A DNA stretch of 39,365 nt from an uncultured Flavobacteriales bacterium (lineage in GTDB: Bacteria; Bacteroidota; Bacteroidia; Palsa-965), in contig CALJIF010000028.1 in the NCBI GenBank assembly GCA_937974275.1, positions 1 to 39,365 on the forward strand, read 5' to 3'. Positions 23,955 through 33,393 of the stretch are shown here, in pieces. A model generated the notes under the pieces. It made no database searches. It saw only the letters and a list, made by a program, of their open reading frames with translations, and was not told the DNA's origin. Position 1 is the stretch's first letter. The number at the start of each line of letters is the position of its first letter. The position numbers and the translations under genes are program-made.

Positions 23955-25265
23955 TTACTTCAATGCTTCGGCAATGATTTCCATTTTTACACCACGCGAA
24001 CCTTTAATAAGAATAAGTGATGCATTCGGTGCGAGTTGCGCCATGTATTCTTTAGCAGCGCTAGAATTGCTGAGTTTCACGGCTGATGCGTGTTGCACTT
24101 TCGCAAAATGTTCCCCGACTAAGATGATCCGTGCGTTTGGCAATTTTAGAGTTAAGTAGTCGGCAATTTTCTGGTGTTCTTCCGCTGATTGTTCCCCAAG
24201 TTCAAACATATCGCCAAGTAGAGCAATTTTGGTTGCTGCCGGCATGATGGACAAGTTGTCGATCGCAGCAACCATGCTGGATGGATTCGCATTGTAGCAA
24301 TCCAGAATTACTTGGTTGGTTCCATATGTTTCCAATTGTGAACGTTGATTGGACGGAACGTACGTTGCAATAGCTTCTTCAATTTCATTGATGTCAACGT
24401 TCAAGTGCATTCCAACAGCAGTTGCAGCCAACATATTGTTCAGGTTGTACGCACCAATCATCCGAGTCTTCACCTCGCGTTGTTCCATTTTTCTCCAACT
24501 CCACGAATAGGTAACTGTTGGTGTAGCACCTATTAAAGTGCCATGAACTTCCGCATTTGCGCTTTGTCCGTAGGTATGAACGTGCGCATAATTCATGTAC
24601 TGAGTTAAACGAACATCATCATTCAGCACGAACAATGTTTTGTTGTTTTGCATCAGATGACGAAAGAGCTCTGTTTTTCCTCTCAGCACACCTTCCGCAC
24701 CACCAAAGCCTTCCAAGTGCGCCAGCCCGATATTCGTAATTAATCCGTAATCGGGAAGTGCAAGTTCACACAGTTCTTGTATTTCTCCTTGATGGTTGGC
24801 GCCCATTTCCACCACAGCAATTTCATGGTTTCTGTTTAAACGTAACAACGTTAACGGTACACCAATGTGATTGTTCAAATTACCGATTGTAGCGAGTGTG
24901 TTGTATTGTCGGCTTAGCACTCGTGCCAGTAATTCTTTGGTGGAGGTTTTTCCGTTGCTTCCTGTTAATGCCACTACCCGCAAACCGTGTTCACCCAATT
25001 TCTGACGATGTAATCGTGCTAATTGTTGCAATGCTTTCAATACGTCATCCACTTGCAGGCATTGCGCGTTGTGATTCTCTCGGTGTTCATCGACTACTGT
25101 AAATGCTGCTCCTTTAGATAAGGCATCACTTGCAAAATCATTTCCATTAAAATTGGCACCTTTCAATGCAAAGAACAGGCAACCGTTGGTAATTGTACGC
25201 GTGTCGGTGGAAACTTCCGGATGTTGCAGGAAGATCTCGTAAAGTTGTTCGATAGAAGTTTTCAT
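23955..25265 (-). CDS. murF: UDP-N-acetylmuramoyl-tripeptide--D-Ala-D-Ala ligase
   Basis: This 436-residue Mur ligase adds D-Ala-D-Ala in peptidoglycan synthesis. The N-terminal domain has VSTDTRTITNGCLFFALKG. The P-loop is TGSNGKTSTKE (101-111). Other motifs are GNLNNHIGVPLTLL, EMGANHQGEI, TNIGLAHLEGF, LDCYNANPSSM and LLGDMFELGE. The longer frame starts at TTG 25283 inside a terminator hairpin, so ATG 25265 (MKTSIEQLY) is preferred. It lies downstream of gldJ on the same strand but is separated from it by that terminator. Confidence 0.96.
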   Translation of the reverse strand: MKTSIEQLYEIFLQHPEVSTDTRTITNGCLFFALKGANFNGNDFASDALSKGAAFTVVDEHRENHNAQCLQVDDVLKALQQLARLHRQKLGEHGLRVVALTGSNGKTSTKELLARVLSRQYNTLATIGNLNNHIGVPLTLLRLNRNHEIAVVEMGANHQGEIQELCELALPDYGLITNIGLAHLEGFGGAEGVLRGKTELFRHLMQNNKTLFVLNDDVRLTQYMNYAHVHTYGQSANAEVHGTLIGATPTVTYSWSWRKMEQREVKTRMIGAYNLNNMLAATAVGMHLNVDINEIEEAIATYVPSNQRSQLETYGTNQVILDCYNANPSSMVAAIDNLSIMPAATKIALLGDMFELGEQSAEEHQKIADYLTLKLPNARIILVGEHFAKVQHASAVKLSNSSAAKEYMAQLAPNASLILIKGSRGVKMEIIAEALK

Positions 25266-25272
25266 AAACAAG

Positions 25273-25306
25273 AAACGCTCCAAGTTACGAATAACGTGGA
25301 GCGTTT
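25273..25306 (-). terminator. Terminator after gldJ
   Basis: Perfect arms AAACGCTCCA (25273-25282) and TGGAGCGTTT (25297-25306) enclose a second small stem, GTTA / TAAC with a CGAA loop. On the minus strand it is followed by CTTGTTT. It lies 20 bases after the gldJ stop. Confidence 0.85.
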
Positions 25307-25326
25307 AATTTGTTTGATATCAAGAG

Positions 25327-26856
25327 TTATCGACCGCCGAGACCTTGAGGAGAACCAACACGATCCATCGCGCAACGGAATCCGATAAACGCTGTTGCTT
25401 GTTGCTGATCCAGGAATCGTCTTGTTCCGGGAACCATCCAATAAGCCCTGTCTTTCCACGAGCCGCCTTTATAAACACGAGCTTTATCGTTTACCAATGA
25501 AGTGATACCGTATTCATACATCAGCTTGTTCGCGCTAACTGCACTTGGATCACCGTAGTATACAGAAGACAATCCATCACCGTCACGGTAGTTGATGTTA
25601 TCTGCGTACTTGTAGTTACGACGCTTGTCCAGTTTATCTTCCTTGTAAGAAAGATCTACGTTACGATAGCGAATAGCACCCGGGATGCTCACGATGTTAG
25701 AATCTTTGTCGTAACGAACAGAGTCTTCTACGTAAATCAATGTCGGATCTGTAGGATCTTTCATTTGAGTGCCGAATACGTTACCACGGAAAGGACGGAA
25801 ATCGTCATTATCAGTTAATGAAAGAGGACGATACACATCCATTACCCATTCTGATACGTTACCCGCCATGTTATACAAGCCGTAGTCGTTAGGCCAGTAA
25901 GAATAAACAGGAGCTGTGATATCCGCAGCGTCATTCAACATACCTGCAGTACCCATGTTATCACCATTAGAACGCTTGTAGTTTGCCAACATCTGACCGA
26001 TGTAACGCTCATCAGGATTACGAACCGCGTGACCGTTCCAAGGATACAAACGACGATCTGTAATACGCTCACCGATGGTGTTACCGATCAATCCGAATGC
26101 TGCATATTCCCATTCAGCTTCGGTTGGGAGACGGTACTTCGGAAGCAGGATACCATCTTCCATACGAACCATACGCTCTTCAGCACCTGTTGGGTTCAAG
26201 TTTGGAACGTTTTGTACCACGTTACCCACATAAGGGTTGTTCGCTTTAACACCTGCCAAATAGTGGTCGGTATTAAATGCGTTTTCATTTACCAGATCCG
26301 GCGCCCAATCGAGAACACCTTCACGAATCAAGATAAACTCGTTAACACGGTCACTTCTCCAGCTTGCGAAATTAGAAGCCTGCAACCAGTTGATACCTAC
26401 TACAGGATAATCGCGGTAAGAAGGGTGACGCAGATAATACAATACGTAAGGCTCGTTGTAAGCCAATTTTTCACGCCATACCAAAGTATCAGGCAAGGCT
26501 TGCGTAAAAATTTCCGGATAATCCGGCCCGTAAACACGGCTGGTCCAGTACAAATACTCTAAGTAGTCCAAGTTACGTACTTCAGTTTCGTCCATGTAAA
26601 ATGAAGAAACAGTAACACGACGAGGTACGTTGTTCCAGTCGTAATTAACGTCCTGTTCCACACGTCCCATAGTGAATGTACCGCCTTCTACAAGAACAAG
26701 TCCCGGACCTGTTTCCTGTCCTTCGTATGGCATTACTTCGAAACCGCCGTTATTCGGATCGTTGTAATTCCAGCCCGTCACATTCGAACGCTCTTTTTGA
26801 CAGGACACCATCAAGGTGAGGCCTGCGAGCATTAATGGCAAGGTTAGTTTATTCAT
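25327..26856 (-). CDS. gldJ: Gliding-motility / T9SS lipoprotein GldJ
   Basis: This 509-residue lipoprotein has a signal peptide ending in LMVSCQKE (lipid-anchored Cys about 19). It has a formylglycine-generating-enzyme-like (SUMF1) fold from about 50 on. It matches GldJ in GPGLVLVEGGTFTMGRVEQD, SSFYMDETEVRNLDYLEYLYW, RHPSYRDYPVVGINWLQASNFASWRSDRVNE, YRLPTEAEWEYAAFG, YNMAGNVSEWVMDVYRP and the C-terminal VYKGGSWKDRAYW ... GFRCAMDRVG. GldJ sits in the outer membrane, stabilises the ring protein GldK and is needed for T9SS and gliding. It is probably not an active formylglycine enzyme. GldK is the main alternative, but the residues fit GldJ better. It lies beside a PorP/SprF-like gene and near porU-porV. 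Confidence 0.9.
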   Translation of the reverse strand: MNKLTLPLMLAGLTLMVSCQKERSNVTGWNYNDPNNGGFEVMPYEGQETGPGLVLVEGGTFTMGRVEQDVNYDWNNVPRRVTVSSFYMDETEVRNLDYLEYLYWTSRVYGPDYPEIFTQALPDTLVWREKLAYNEPYVLYYLRHPSYRDYPVVGINWLQASNFASWRSDRVNEFILIREGVLDWAPDLVNENAFNTDHYLAGVKANNPYVGNVVQNVPNLNPTGAEERMVRMEDGILLPKYRLPTEAEWEYAAFGLIGNTIGERITDRRLYPWNGHAVRNPDERYIGQMLANYKRSNGDNMGTAGMLNDAADITAPVYSYWPNDYGLYNMAGNVSEWVMDVYRPLSLTDNDDFRPFRGNVFGTQMKDPTDPTLIYVEDSVRYDKDSNIVSIPGAIRYRNVDLSYKEDKLDKRRNYKYADNINYRDGDGLSSVYYGDPSAVSANKLMYEYGITSLVNDKARVYKGGSWKDRAYWMVPGTRRFLDQQQATAFIGFRCAMDRVGSPQGLGGR

Positions 26857-26936
26857 GTTTTAGTAGTTTTCGTAGTTTCCCTTTTGATTATATAACGTTG
26901 ATTTTCCCTTTAATTACATGTGTGCCCGAAATTTTT

Positions 26937-27890
26937 TTAGAAAGACGGACAAGAAACGGTTCTAAACTTCTTTTTCTTCGGCTTACATTCAAACTGCATC
27001 TGGAAAGAAAGTTCGTGAGAACCCGCGGTAGCATTGGTTAATTTCGATACGGTAACGTCGTAGCTGTATCCAAACTTAAACAAGTCCTGCTGGAATCCGA
27101 GCAATAGAATAAATGAATCCTGGTTACGATACCACAAACCACCTACCAACGGACCTTTACTGAAATAGATACCCAAGTTCAATTGCTGGAAATCTTGTTG
27201 CTTTTGAAACAATACGTTGGGTGAAATCGATGTTTCACTGTAACGACCACCAATCGGAATAACAGCACCGGCGTGACCGGTATATTTCATTGGCAATTTA
27301 GATGGTCCTAAGAATCCTTCATCCGGCTCGGTGATGTGATGTACGGCAGCTCCGAAGAAATAGCGACGGCTGTAACCTAACAAACCTGCAGAGAAATCTA
27401 CGTTTGTTTTGCTGGTAGCGTTAGGAACTTCATTCGTATTGTAGATAAATCCACGACGCGGATCAATCATATCACCGAAATTCAGTTTGCTCCAATCTAC
27501 AGACTTCTGTGCGTAGGTAGCTTGTAAGCCCACTTTCATCGAGAATTCACGTGTAATATTGAGCTGGTACGAATAAATACCACTGATATTCGTGGTGTTA
27601 ATCGTGGCCATACCTGCACGGTCGTTAGTAAACAAGAAACCAACACCACCTGACATAGCGTCGATGTGCTGGTCGTAAGACGCACTGTAGGTAACGAATG
27701 TTCCGGTAATGCCGGGCCATTGGTTACGATAGTTCAAGCAAATGCGCGGACAGCGTGCTGTCCCGGCAAATGCCGGATTCAAATACAATGGGTTTGCATA
27801 GAACTGAGTAAACTCAGGATCCTGTGCATAAAGATCGCCCAAGCCGGCACCGGCCAGCATTCCAAGGGCAACAATCACGCGTTTCAGCAT
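26937..27890 (-). CDS. PorP/SprF-family T9SS membrane protein
   Basis: This 317-residue outer-membrane protein has a signal peptide ending DLYAQ, then the family signature DPEFTQFYANPLYLNPAFAGTARCPRICLNYRNQWP. Further parts are SYDQHIDAMSGGVGFLFTNDRAGMATINTTNISGIYSYQLN and SAGLLGYSRRYFFGAAVHHITEPDE. PorP/SprF proteins are barrels tied to T9SS rings or to surface adhesins such as SprB. Genomes carry several paralogues, so the exact one is not named. It precedes gldJ on the same strand by 80 bases. It is divergent from porU over a 251-base gap. A 7-of-8 -7 motif (TATAATTG, 27917-27924) is upstream. Confidence 0.9.
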   Translation of the reverse strand: MLKRVIVALGMLAGAGLGDLYAQDPEFTQFYANPLYLNPAFAGTARCPRICLNYRNQWPGITGTFVTYSASYDQHIDAMSGGVGFLFTNDRAGMATINTTNISGIYSYQLNITREFSMKVGLQATYAQKSVDWSKLNFGDMIDPRRGFIYNTNEVPNATSKTNVDFSAGLLGYSRRYFFGAAVHHITEPDEGFLGPSKLPMKYTGHAGAVIPIGGRYSETSISPNVLFQKQQDFQQLNLGIYFSKGPLVGGLWYRNQDSFILLLGFQQDLFKFGYSYDVTVSKLTNATAGSHELSFQMQFECKPKKKKFRTVSCPSF

Positions 27891-28141
27891 AAATGGGTGC
27901 TGTTAGGTGTAAGACACAATTATACGACATTATGACGAAACAGTTGCAAAAAGTTGCTTTTTTTCAACAGTCACGCAATAATTTATGTTTGCCATCGTTC
28001 TAATCCGGCACACTAAATTTAGTTAGTCGGGAAGAACATTTACACAAATATCTTAGTTTTCAATGAACTATGCAAACCTTTTTGGGTTTGCTGTAGTTAC
28101 ATAGGTTGTAAATGTTAACTTTAACGACAAGAGCGGTTATC
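27891..28141. other. Divergent control region between the PorP/SprF-like gene and porU
   Basis: No gene was found. The gap includes the 12-bp palindrome ACTAAATTTAGT (28012-28023) and a perfect 7-bp hairpin, GCAAACC / GGTTTGC (28072-28078, 28085-28091). It also has -7-like motifs for both directions (TATAATTG 27917-27924 minus; TAACTTTA 28116-28123 plus). It probably controls both T9SS genes. Confidence 0.5.
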
Positions 28142-31100
28142 ATGAAATTAAAGAAGTTGACACTAGTATTGGTGGGCATCGCCTTGGCATCGAGTCAAAT
28201 GGCTGATGCTCAACAGGTTGTGCGTGAGAATAAGGGGCGTTTTCCGAGGCACGAACTCCGTTGGTCGGAACCGGCTGCAACGCAGTTTACCGAAACGGAA
28301 GTGCGTCATTTTTTATCGTTTGACGGTGCATTATACGATCCGGATAAGGAGTTTTTGCCCTATTATTTTCATCGGGAACAACTTCCTGCGGGAATGAATT
28401 CCGGTTCTGCGCAGTTATTAAACCCGCAATATGCTCCGGCAACGGCTCCAGAAATTCAGGTTATTAACAATTTCGGCCGGTCTTTTATTACTCCGGAAGC
28501 AGAGGTAATCACCCGAATTGATGTTGAGCGTAAAGTTCCGCATATCGCAGTAATGATTTATCCGCTTCGCATTAATGCGGCAACGGGGCAAATTGAAAAA
28601 CTCGTGTCGTTTGATCTTCAAATTCAGGCGAGTTATTCATCGGAACGTAGCATGCGCAGCCGTTCGTATGCTACTACGTCAGTGCTTGCTTCAGGAACAT
28701 GGTTTAAAATTGGTGTTACGAACACGGGAATACATCGCATCAATAAAACGTTGTTAACTTCAATTGGTGTGGACGTCGACAATATTGATCCACGCAACAT
28801 TCGTATTTACGGAAACGGCCAGGGACAACTTCCATTTAGTAACAATGCTCCGCATTATGATGACCTGCATGAATATGCGATTATGGTGCAAGGTGAATCG
28901 GATGGCGTTTTTGATGCCAATGATGCAGTTTTGTTTTACGGTGTTTCTCCAAATACGTGGAAGTACAATTCGACAGACTCGACATTCGCGCATCAAGTAC
29001 ATAACTATTCCGATACAACTTATTATTTCATAAATGTTGATTTAGGTCCCGGGAAAAGAATTGCTGCACAGGCATCAAGTTCTTTACCTGCAACGCATAC
29101 GGTGAATACGTTTAATGACTATCAATATCATGAAAGCGATTCGAAGAACCTGATTAAATCGGGACGTGAATGGTACGGTGAAGAGTTTAACATTATCAAT
29201 AACTATTCGTTCTCGTTCACTTTCCCCAATATCGTTTCTACATCACGTGTAAATGTGAAAGTGGATATGGTTTCGAGATATGAAACCGTGCATAACTATA
29301 CGGTTACAGCGCAAAATACAACTCAGGTTATCGCCATTAACGGTGCGCAGACACAATGTTATTATTGTTGTTATGCATTAGCAGGTAAAGCTGATTTTGA
29401 TTTCTTGCCTGCAGGTCCTGTAGTGTCTGTGAATGTGGCGCGTCAGTTGAATGCATCACCGGCACCATTGGGATATCTAAATTGGATTGAGGTAAACGTG
29501 CGTCGTCAATTAAGGATGAGCGGCAATCAGATGAGCTTCCGTGATGTTGAATCTGTTGGTGTTGGTAATGTAGGTCAGTTTACCTTGTCCGGTGTTTCAC
29601 CGAATGTTGTCGTGTGGGATGTGACCGATTTAGAAAATGTTTTTTTGCAGCAAGGCAATTTATCCGGAAACGATTTTACGTGGACTCAAGCTACTGATAC
29701 GTTGCGCGAGTACATTGCCTTTGATGGTTCATCGTACTTTACACCTGTTGCGCATGGTGAAGTGAGTAATCAGAATTTGCATGCCATGGAGCCTGCGGAG
29801 TTCATTATCATTACTCATCCTTCTTTTATGGCGCAGGCGCAAGAGCTGGCGTTGTTGCACGAACAACATGATAGTCTGACGTATGTAATTGTAACACCAC
29901 AACAGATTTACAACGAATTTTCAGCAGGTGCGCAAGATGTTACAGCTATTCGTGATTTCATTCGAATGTTGTATGACCGTGCAGATAGTCCGGACGAAAT
30001 GCCTCGATACGTGTTGTTGTTTGGTGATGGGTCTTATGACAACAAGCGTCGTCTTCCGAATAACACCAACATGATACCGACATTCCAAAATAGAAATTCG
30101 TTGTGCTTTACGGAATCGTATGTAGCGGATGAGTTTTATTGTTTGCTGGATGATTCCGGTGAATGGGATACGGGAAGTGATATTGGCGCAATGGATGTGA
30201 GCATCGGACGATTCCCCGTTGGTTCTGTGTCAGAAGCACAAAACATGGTGAACAAGGTTCGTCAATACATCACTAAAACACCGCCGAATACATCACCTGC
30301 AGCGTGTCTTGCAGACGGTTGCAACAAGGGCGGAGAATGGCAAAGCTGGATCACTTTCATTGGTGACGATGAAGACTCGAATATTCACATGAGTCAGTCG
30401 GATCAGTTAGCAGCTATTGTGGACACTACGTATCATGCGTATAATATTGAAAAGATTTATCTGGACGCTTATCAACAGGAACAAACTCCGGGAGGTGAAC
30501 GCTATCCGCAGGTGAATGAAGCTTTTGATAAGCGCATGGAAAAAGGGTGCTTAATTTTGAATTATACCGGTCATGGTGGTGAAGTTGGATTAGCACACGA
30601 GCGAATTCTGGAAGTGGGTCAGATTAATGCTTGGGACAACAAGTGCAATATGCCATTGTTTGTTACCGCTACCTGCGAATTTAGCCGATTTGATGATCCG
30701 GGTCGCGTATCAGCCGGAGAATATGTGTTGCTGAATCCGAATGGAGGAGGCATAGGATTATTAACCACAGTACGATTGGTTTATTCAACGCCGAATTTCA
30801 TTTTGAATCGTAACTTTTATTTTGTTGCATTCGAGCCTGAAAACGGCGAACAGCCGCACATTGGCGATATCTATCGCAAAACAAAAGTGCTGAGCGGTTA
30901 CAGTACCAACAACAGAAATTTTACGTTGCTGGGCGATCCTGCGCTGAAGTTGAATTATCCAACGTACAACGTGGCAACCACGCATATTAATAACGTTCCT
31001 GTAGGGGCCAATGCAGATACCATTCGTGCATTGAGCAGAGTAACTATCAAAGGCATGGTGACAGACTCGTTGGGAAATAAAATCAACAATTACAATGGAG

Positions 31101-32044
31101 TTCTATATCCGACAGTTTTTGATAAAGTAACCACGGTTACTACTTTGCAGAATGATCCGCCGATATCTGCATTTACATTCAAAACACAACGTAATGTTAT
31201 TTACAAAGGCAAGGTGAATGTGGTGAATGGAGATTTTGAATTTACGTTTGTTGTTCCGCGTGATATTCAGTTTCAATTTGGTGCGGGTCGCATTAGCTAC
31301 TTTGCAGAAAATGGTGTTTTCGATGCCGCCGGTGCGTATGAAAATATTGTAGTAGGTGGTTCTGATCCGAATGCACCCGCCGACGGAACAGGCCCTCAGG
31401 TACGCTTGTTTTTAAACGATTCAAATTTCGTAGCAGGTGGAATGACAGATGCTTCTCCGAAATTGTTTGCAATGATTTTTGATAGCAGTGGCGTTAACAC
31501 TGTCGGTAATGGTATCGGACATGATATTCTTGCCGTGCTGGATGAAGAGACGGATAATGCAGTTGTGCTCAATGATTATTACCAGGCGAATTTGAATAGC
31601 TATCAAAGTGGAACTATTTTGTATCCGTACAGCAAATTGTCTGAAGGCCCGCACACATTATCGTTGAAGGTGTGGGATGTGTACAACAATTCATCTACCG
31701 CGAAAACAGATTTTGTGGTGAGCAGTTCTGCTACATTGGCATTAGCGCACGTCTTAAACTATCCGAATCCGTTTACGACGAACACTTCATTTTATTTCGA
31801 ACACAACCAGGCGTGTTCTGAATTTAACGTAACCATTCAGGTGTTTACGGTTAGCGGCAAATTGGTGAAAACGATAAATGAGCCCGTGCATACTAATGGC
31901 TACCGTTCTCCCGGAATCACGTGGGACGGCCGTGATGATTACGGTGATCCTATTGGTCGCGGAACATACATTTACAAAGTATTTGTGCGCAGTGCCGATG
32001 GACAGACCGCCGAACAATATGAAAAGCTCGTGATACTCAACTAA
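28142..32044 (+). CDS. porU: T9SS C-terminal signal peptidase (sortase) PorU
   Basis: This 1300-residue surface protease of the gingipain C25 family removes T9SS C-terminal signals and attaches cargo to A-LPS. It has a signal peptide (ending QMADAQ) and an N-terminal beta region. The C25 catalytic domain carries LLFGDGSYDNKRR, the catalytic His in LNYTGHGGEVGLAHE (His811) and the catalytic Cys in VTATCEFSRFDDPGRVSAGE (Cys845). A final beta domain (about 1205-1300, LNYPNPFTTNTSF ... RGTYIYKVFV) resembles a type A CTD and is retained in PorU. The frame opens at 28112, but ATG 28142 gives a proper signal peptide. porV follows 50 bases after the stop. Confidence 0.95.
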   Translation: MKLKKLTLVLVGIALASSQMADAQQVVRENKGRFPRHELRWSEPAATQFTETEVRHFLSFDGALYDPDKEFLPYYFHREQLPAGMNSGSAQLLNPQYAPATAPEIQVINNFGRSFITPEAEVITRIDVERKVPHIAVMIYPLRINAATGQIEKLVSFDLQIQASYSSERSMRSRSYATTSVLASGTWFKIGVTNTGIHRINKTLLTSIGVDVDNIDPRNIRIYGNGQGQLPFSNNAPHYDDLHEYAIMVQGESDGVFDANDAVLFYGVSPNTWKYNSTDSTFAHQVHNYSDTTYYFINVDLGPGKRIAAQASSSLPATHTVNTFNDYQYHESDSKNLIKSGREWYGEEFNIINNYSFSFTFPNIVSTSRVNVKVDMVSRYETVHNYTVTAQNTTQVIAINGAQTQCYYCCYALAGKADFDFLPAGPVVSVNVARQLNASPAPLGYLNWIEVNVRRQLRMSGNQMSFRDVESVGVGNVGQFTLSGVSPNVVVWDVTDLENVFLQQGNLSGNDFTWTQATDTLREYIAFDGSSYFTPVAHGEVSNQNLHAMEPAEFIIITHPSFMAQAQELALLHEQHDSLTYVIVTPQQIYNEFSAGAQDVTAIRDFIRMLYDRADSPDEMPRYVLLFGDGSYDNKRRLPNNTNMIPTFQNRNSLCFTESYVADEFYCLLDDSGEWDTGSDIGAMDVSIGRFPVGSVSEAQNMVNKVRQYITKTPPNTSPAACLADGCNKGGEWQSWITFIGDDEDSNIHMSQSDQLAAIVDTTYHAYNIEKIYLDAYQQEQTPGGERYPQVNEAFDKRMEKGCLILNYTGHGGEVGLAHERILEVGQINAWDNKCNMPLFVTATCEFSRFDDPGRVSAGEYVLLNPNGGGIGLLTTVRLVYSTPNFILNRNFYFVAFEPENGEQPHIGDIYRKTKVLSGYSTNNRNFTLLGDPALKLNYPTYNVATTHINNVPVGANADTIRALSRVTIKGMVTDSLGNKINNYNGVLYPTVFDKVTTVTTLQNDPPISAFTFKTQRNVIYKGKVNVVNGDFEFTFVVPRDIQFQFGAGRISYFAENGVFDAAGAYENIVVGGSDPNAPADGTGPQVRLFLNDSNFVAGGMTDASPKLFAMIFDSSGVNTVGNGIGHDILAVLDEETDNAVVLNDYYQANLNSYQSGTILYPYSKLSEGPHTLSLKVWDVYNNSSTAKTDFVVSSSATLALAHVLNYPNPFTTNTSFYFEHNQACSEFNVTIQVFTVSGKLVKTINEPVHTNGYRSPGITWDGRDDYGDPIGRGTYIYKVFVRSADGQTAEQYEKLVILN

Positions 32045-32062
32045 TAGATTTCAGCATTTTAA

Positions 32063-32070
32063 TACATTTG
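32063..32070 (+). promoter_or_regulatory. Candidate -7 element (TACATTTG) before porV
   Basis: This is an exact TAnnTTTG match 24 bases upstream of the porV ATG at 32095. It gives porV a possible promoter of its own in addition to read-through from porU. No convincing -33 box was found. Confidence 0.45.
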
Positions 32071-32094
32071 TTTCCTTTCAAAATCGCTCAGACA

Positions 32095-33330
32095 ATGAAT
32101 ACTAGAACCAATACATTACTCATCGGTAGCTTGTTAGCAGCAAGTGCGGGTTCTTTAACTGCACAAGTTAATCTGACTACGGATGAATTGTTGGGACAAA
32201 TCAACACTATTACAACGGCAGTTCCGTTCCTGATGATTTCTCCGGATTCCAGAAGTGGCGGAATGGGCGAAACCGGTGTTGCTACTACTCCTGATGTTAA
32301 TTCGATTCATTGGAATGCAGCAAAACTGGCGTTTGCATCGAAGAAAACAGGTTTTGGAATTTCCTACACACCTTGGTTACGCGCTTTGGTGCCGGATATT
32401 AATTTGGCGTATGTGTCGTTTTATACGCAGCCTAATAAAGAGTCGGCGTTTGGAATGTCCATGCGTTATTTTTCTTTGGGTAATATCACTTTTACGGACG
32501 TAGTCGGAAATACGATCGGACAGTTTCGCCCGAACGAATTTGCATTGGATGGAGCGTATTCCCGCAAATTAGGACGTCGTTTTTCGGCAGGTATGTCGGC
32601 ACGAATTGTCCGCTCTAATTTAACAAACGGTATTACAGTTCAAGGTCAGGACACGCGTCCGGGAACTGCATTCGCGGTTGATTTGAGCGGTTATTACTTC
32701 AATGATGACATCAAAGTAAGCGGCAAGAAAGCGATTTTCATGAGCGGAATTGCCATCACTAACATTGGTAATAAAATTTCTTATAGCACGTCTATTAATC
32801 GTGATTTCATTCCGATTAATATGCGCTTGGGAAGTGGTTTACAAGTGAAGACCGACGATTATAACAAAATCGGATTTCAGTTGGAGTTCAATAAATTATT
32901 AGTGCCAACGCCTCCTGTGTATTTGCTGGATTCTGTGAATGGTGGTCCTGTAGTTGGTCCTGATGGAAATTATGTAATTCTTGCGGGTCGTGATCCTGAT
33001 CGCTCTGTACCTGCAGGTATGATTGGTTCTTTCTATGATGCACCGTCAGGATTTAAAGAGGAGATGCGTGAGATCAACATCAATTTCGGAACTGAATATT
33101 GGTACAACGATCAATTTGCGGTGCGTGCCGGATATTTTTACGAGCATCCTACAAAAGGAAATCGTCAGTTTTTCACACTCGGTGCGGGTATCAAATACAA
33201 CGTATTCGGATTGGATTTTGCTTATTTGATTCCAACAAACGGTCAGCGCAGTCCGTTACAGAATACATTACGTTTCACGATGACATTTGACTTCGACGCA
33301 TTCAAATCTCAGAATGAGGGCGACAAATAA
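32095..33330 (+). CDS. porV: T9SS outer-membrane protein PorV
   Basis: This 411-residue outer-membrane barrel of the FadL-like family has a signal peptide (ending SLTAQ). The PorV signature is FLMISPDSRSGGMGETGVATTPDVNSIHWNAAKLAF, followed by TPWLRALVPDINLAYVSFY, SLGNITFTD and GIAITNIGNKISYS, and the chain ends in TMTFDFDAFKSQNEGDK. It shuttles folded cargo from the translocon to the PorU attachment complex. The frame can begin at TTG 32068, which lies in a promoter motif, so ATG 32095 is preferred. It is co-directional with porU and ends at a strong terminator. Confidence 0.95.
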   Translation: MNTRTNTLLIGSLLAASAGSLTAQVNLTTDELLGQINTITTAVPFLMISPDSRSGGMGETGVATTPDVNSIHWNAAKLAFASKKTGFGISYTPWLRALVPDINLAYVSFYTQPNKESAFGMSMRYFSLGNITFTDVVGNTIGQFRPNEFALDGAYSRKLGRRFSAGMSARIVRSNLTNGITVQGQDTRPGTAFAVDLSGYYFNDDIKVSGKKAIFMSGIAITNIGNKISYSTSINRDFIPINMRLGSGLQVKTDDYNKIGFQLEFNKLLVPTPPVYLLDSVNGGPVVGPDGNYVILAGRDPDRSVPAGMIGSFYDAPSGFKEEMREININFGTEYWYNDQFAVRAGYFYEHPTKGNRQFFTLGAGIKYNVFGLDFAYLIPTNGQRSPLQNTLRFTMTFDFDAFKSQNEGDK

Positions 33331-33350
33331 TTTAGAACACAACAAAACAT

Positions 33351-33387
33351 AAAATGCCGGTAGAATATTGACCGGCATTTTTTATCA
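33351..33387 (+). terminator. Terminator after porV
   Basis: Perfect 11-bp arms (33351-33361 with 33371-33381; AAAATGCCGGT / ACCGGCATTTT) around a 9-base loop are followed by a T-run ending near 33383. It ends 7-12 bases before the ispF start, so ispF must use a promoter overlapping this hairpin or rely on read-through. Confidence 0.9.
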
Positions 33388-33393
33388 CTGTAA

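Noticed and set aside
26029..26562. 177-codon plus-strand frame opposite gldJ
   Set aside because: It lies wholly inside the conserved SUMF1 region of gldJ on the other strand, with no family features.
25327..26856. Active formylglycine-generating enzyme
   Set aside because: The protein shares the SUMF1 fold but is a lipoprotein that matches GldJ along its length and lies in a T9SS block.
33351..33381. Riboswitch upstream of ispF
   Set aside because: The structure is a single perfect stem with a T-run, as expected of the porV terminator; there is no ligand-binding fold or room for one.
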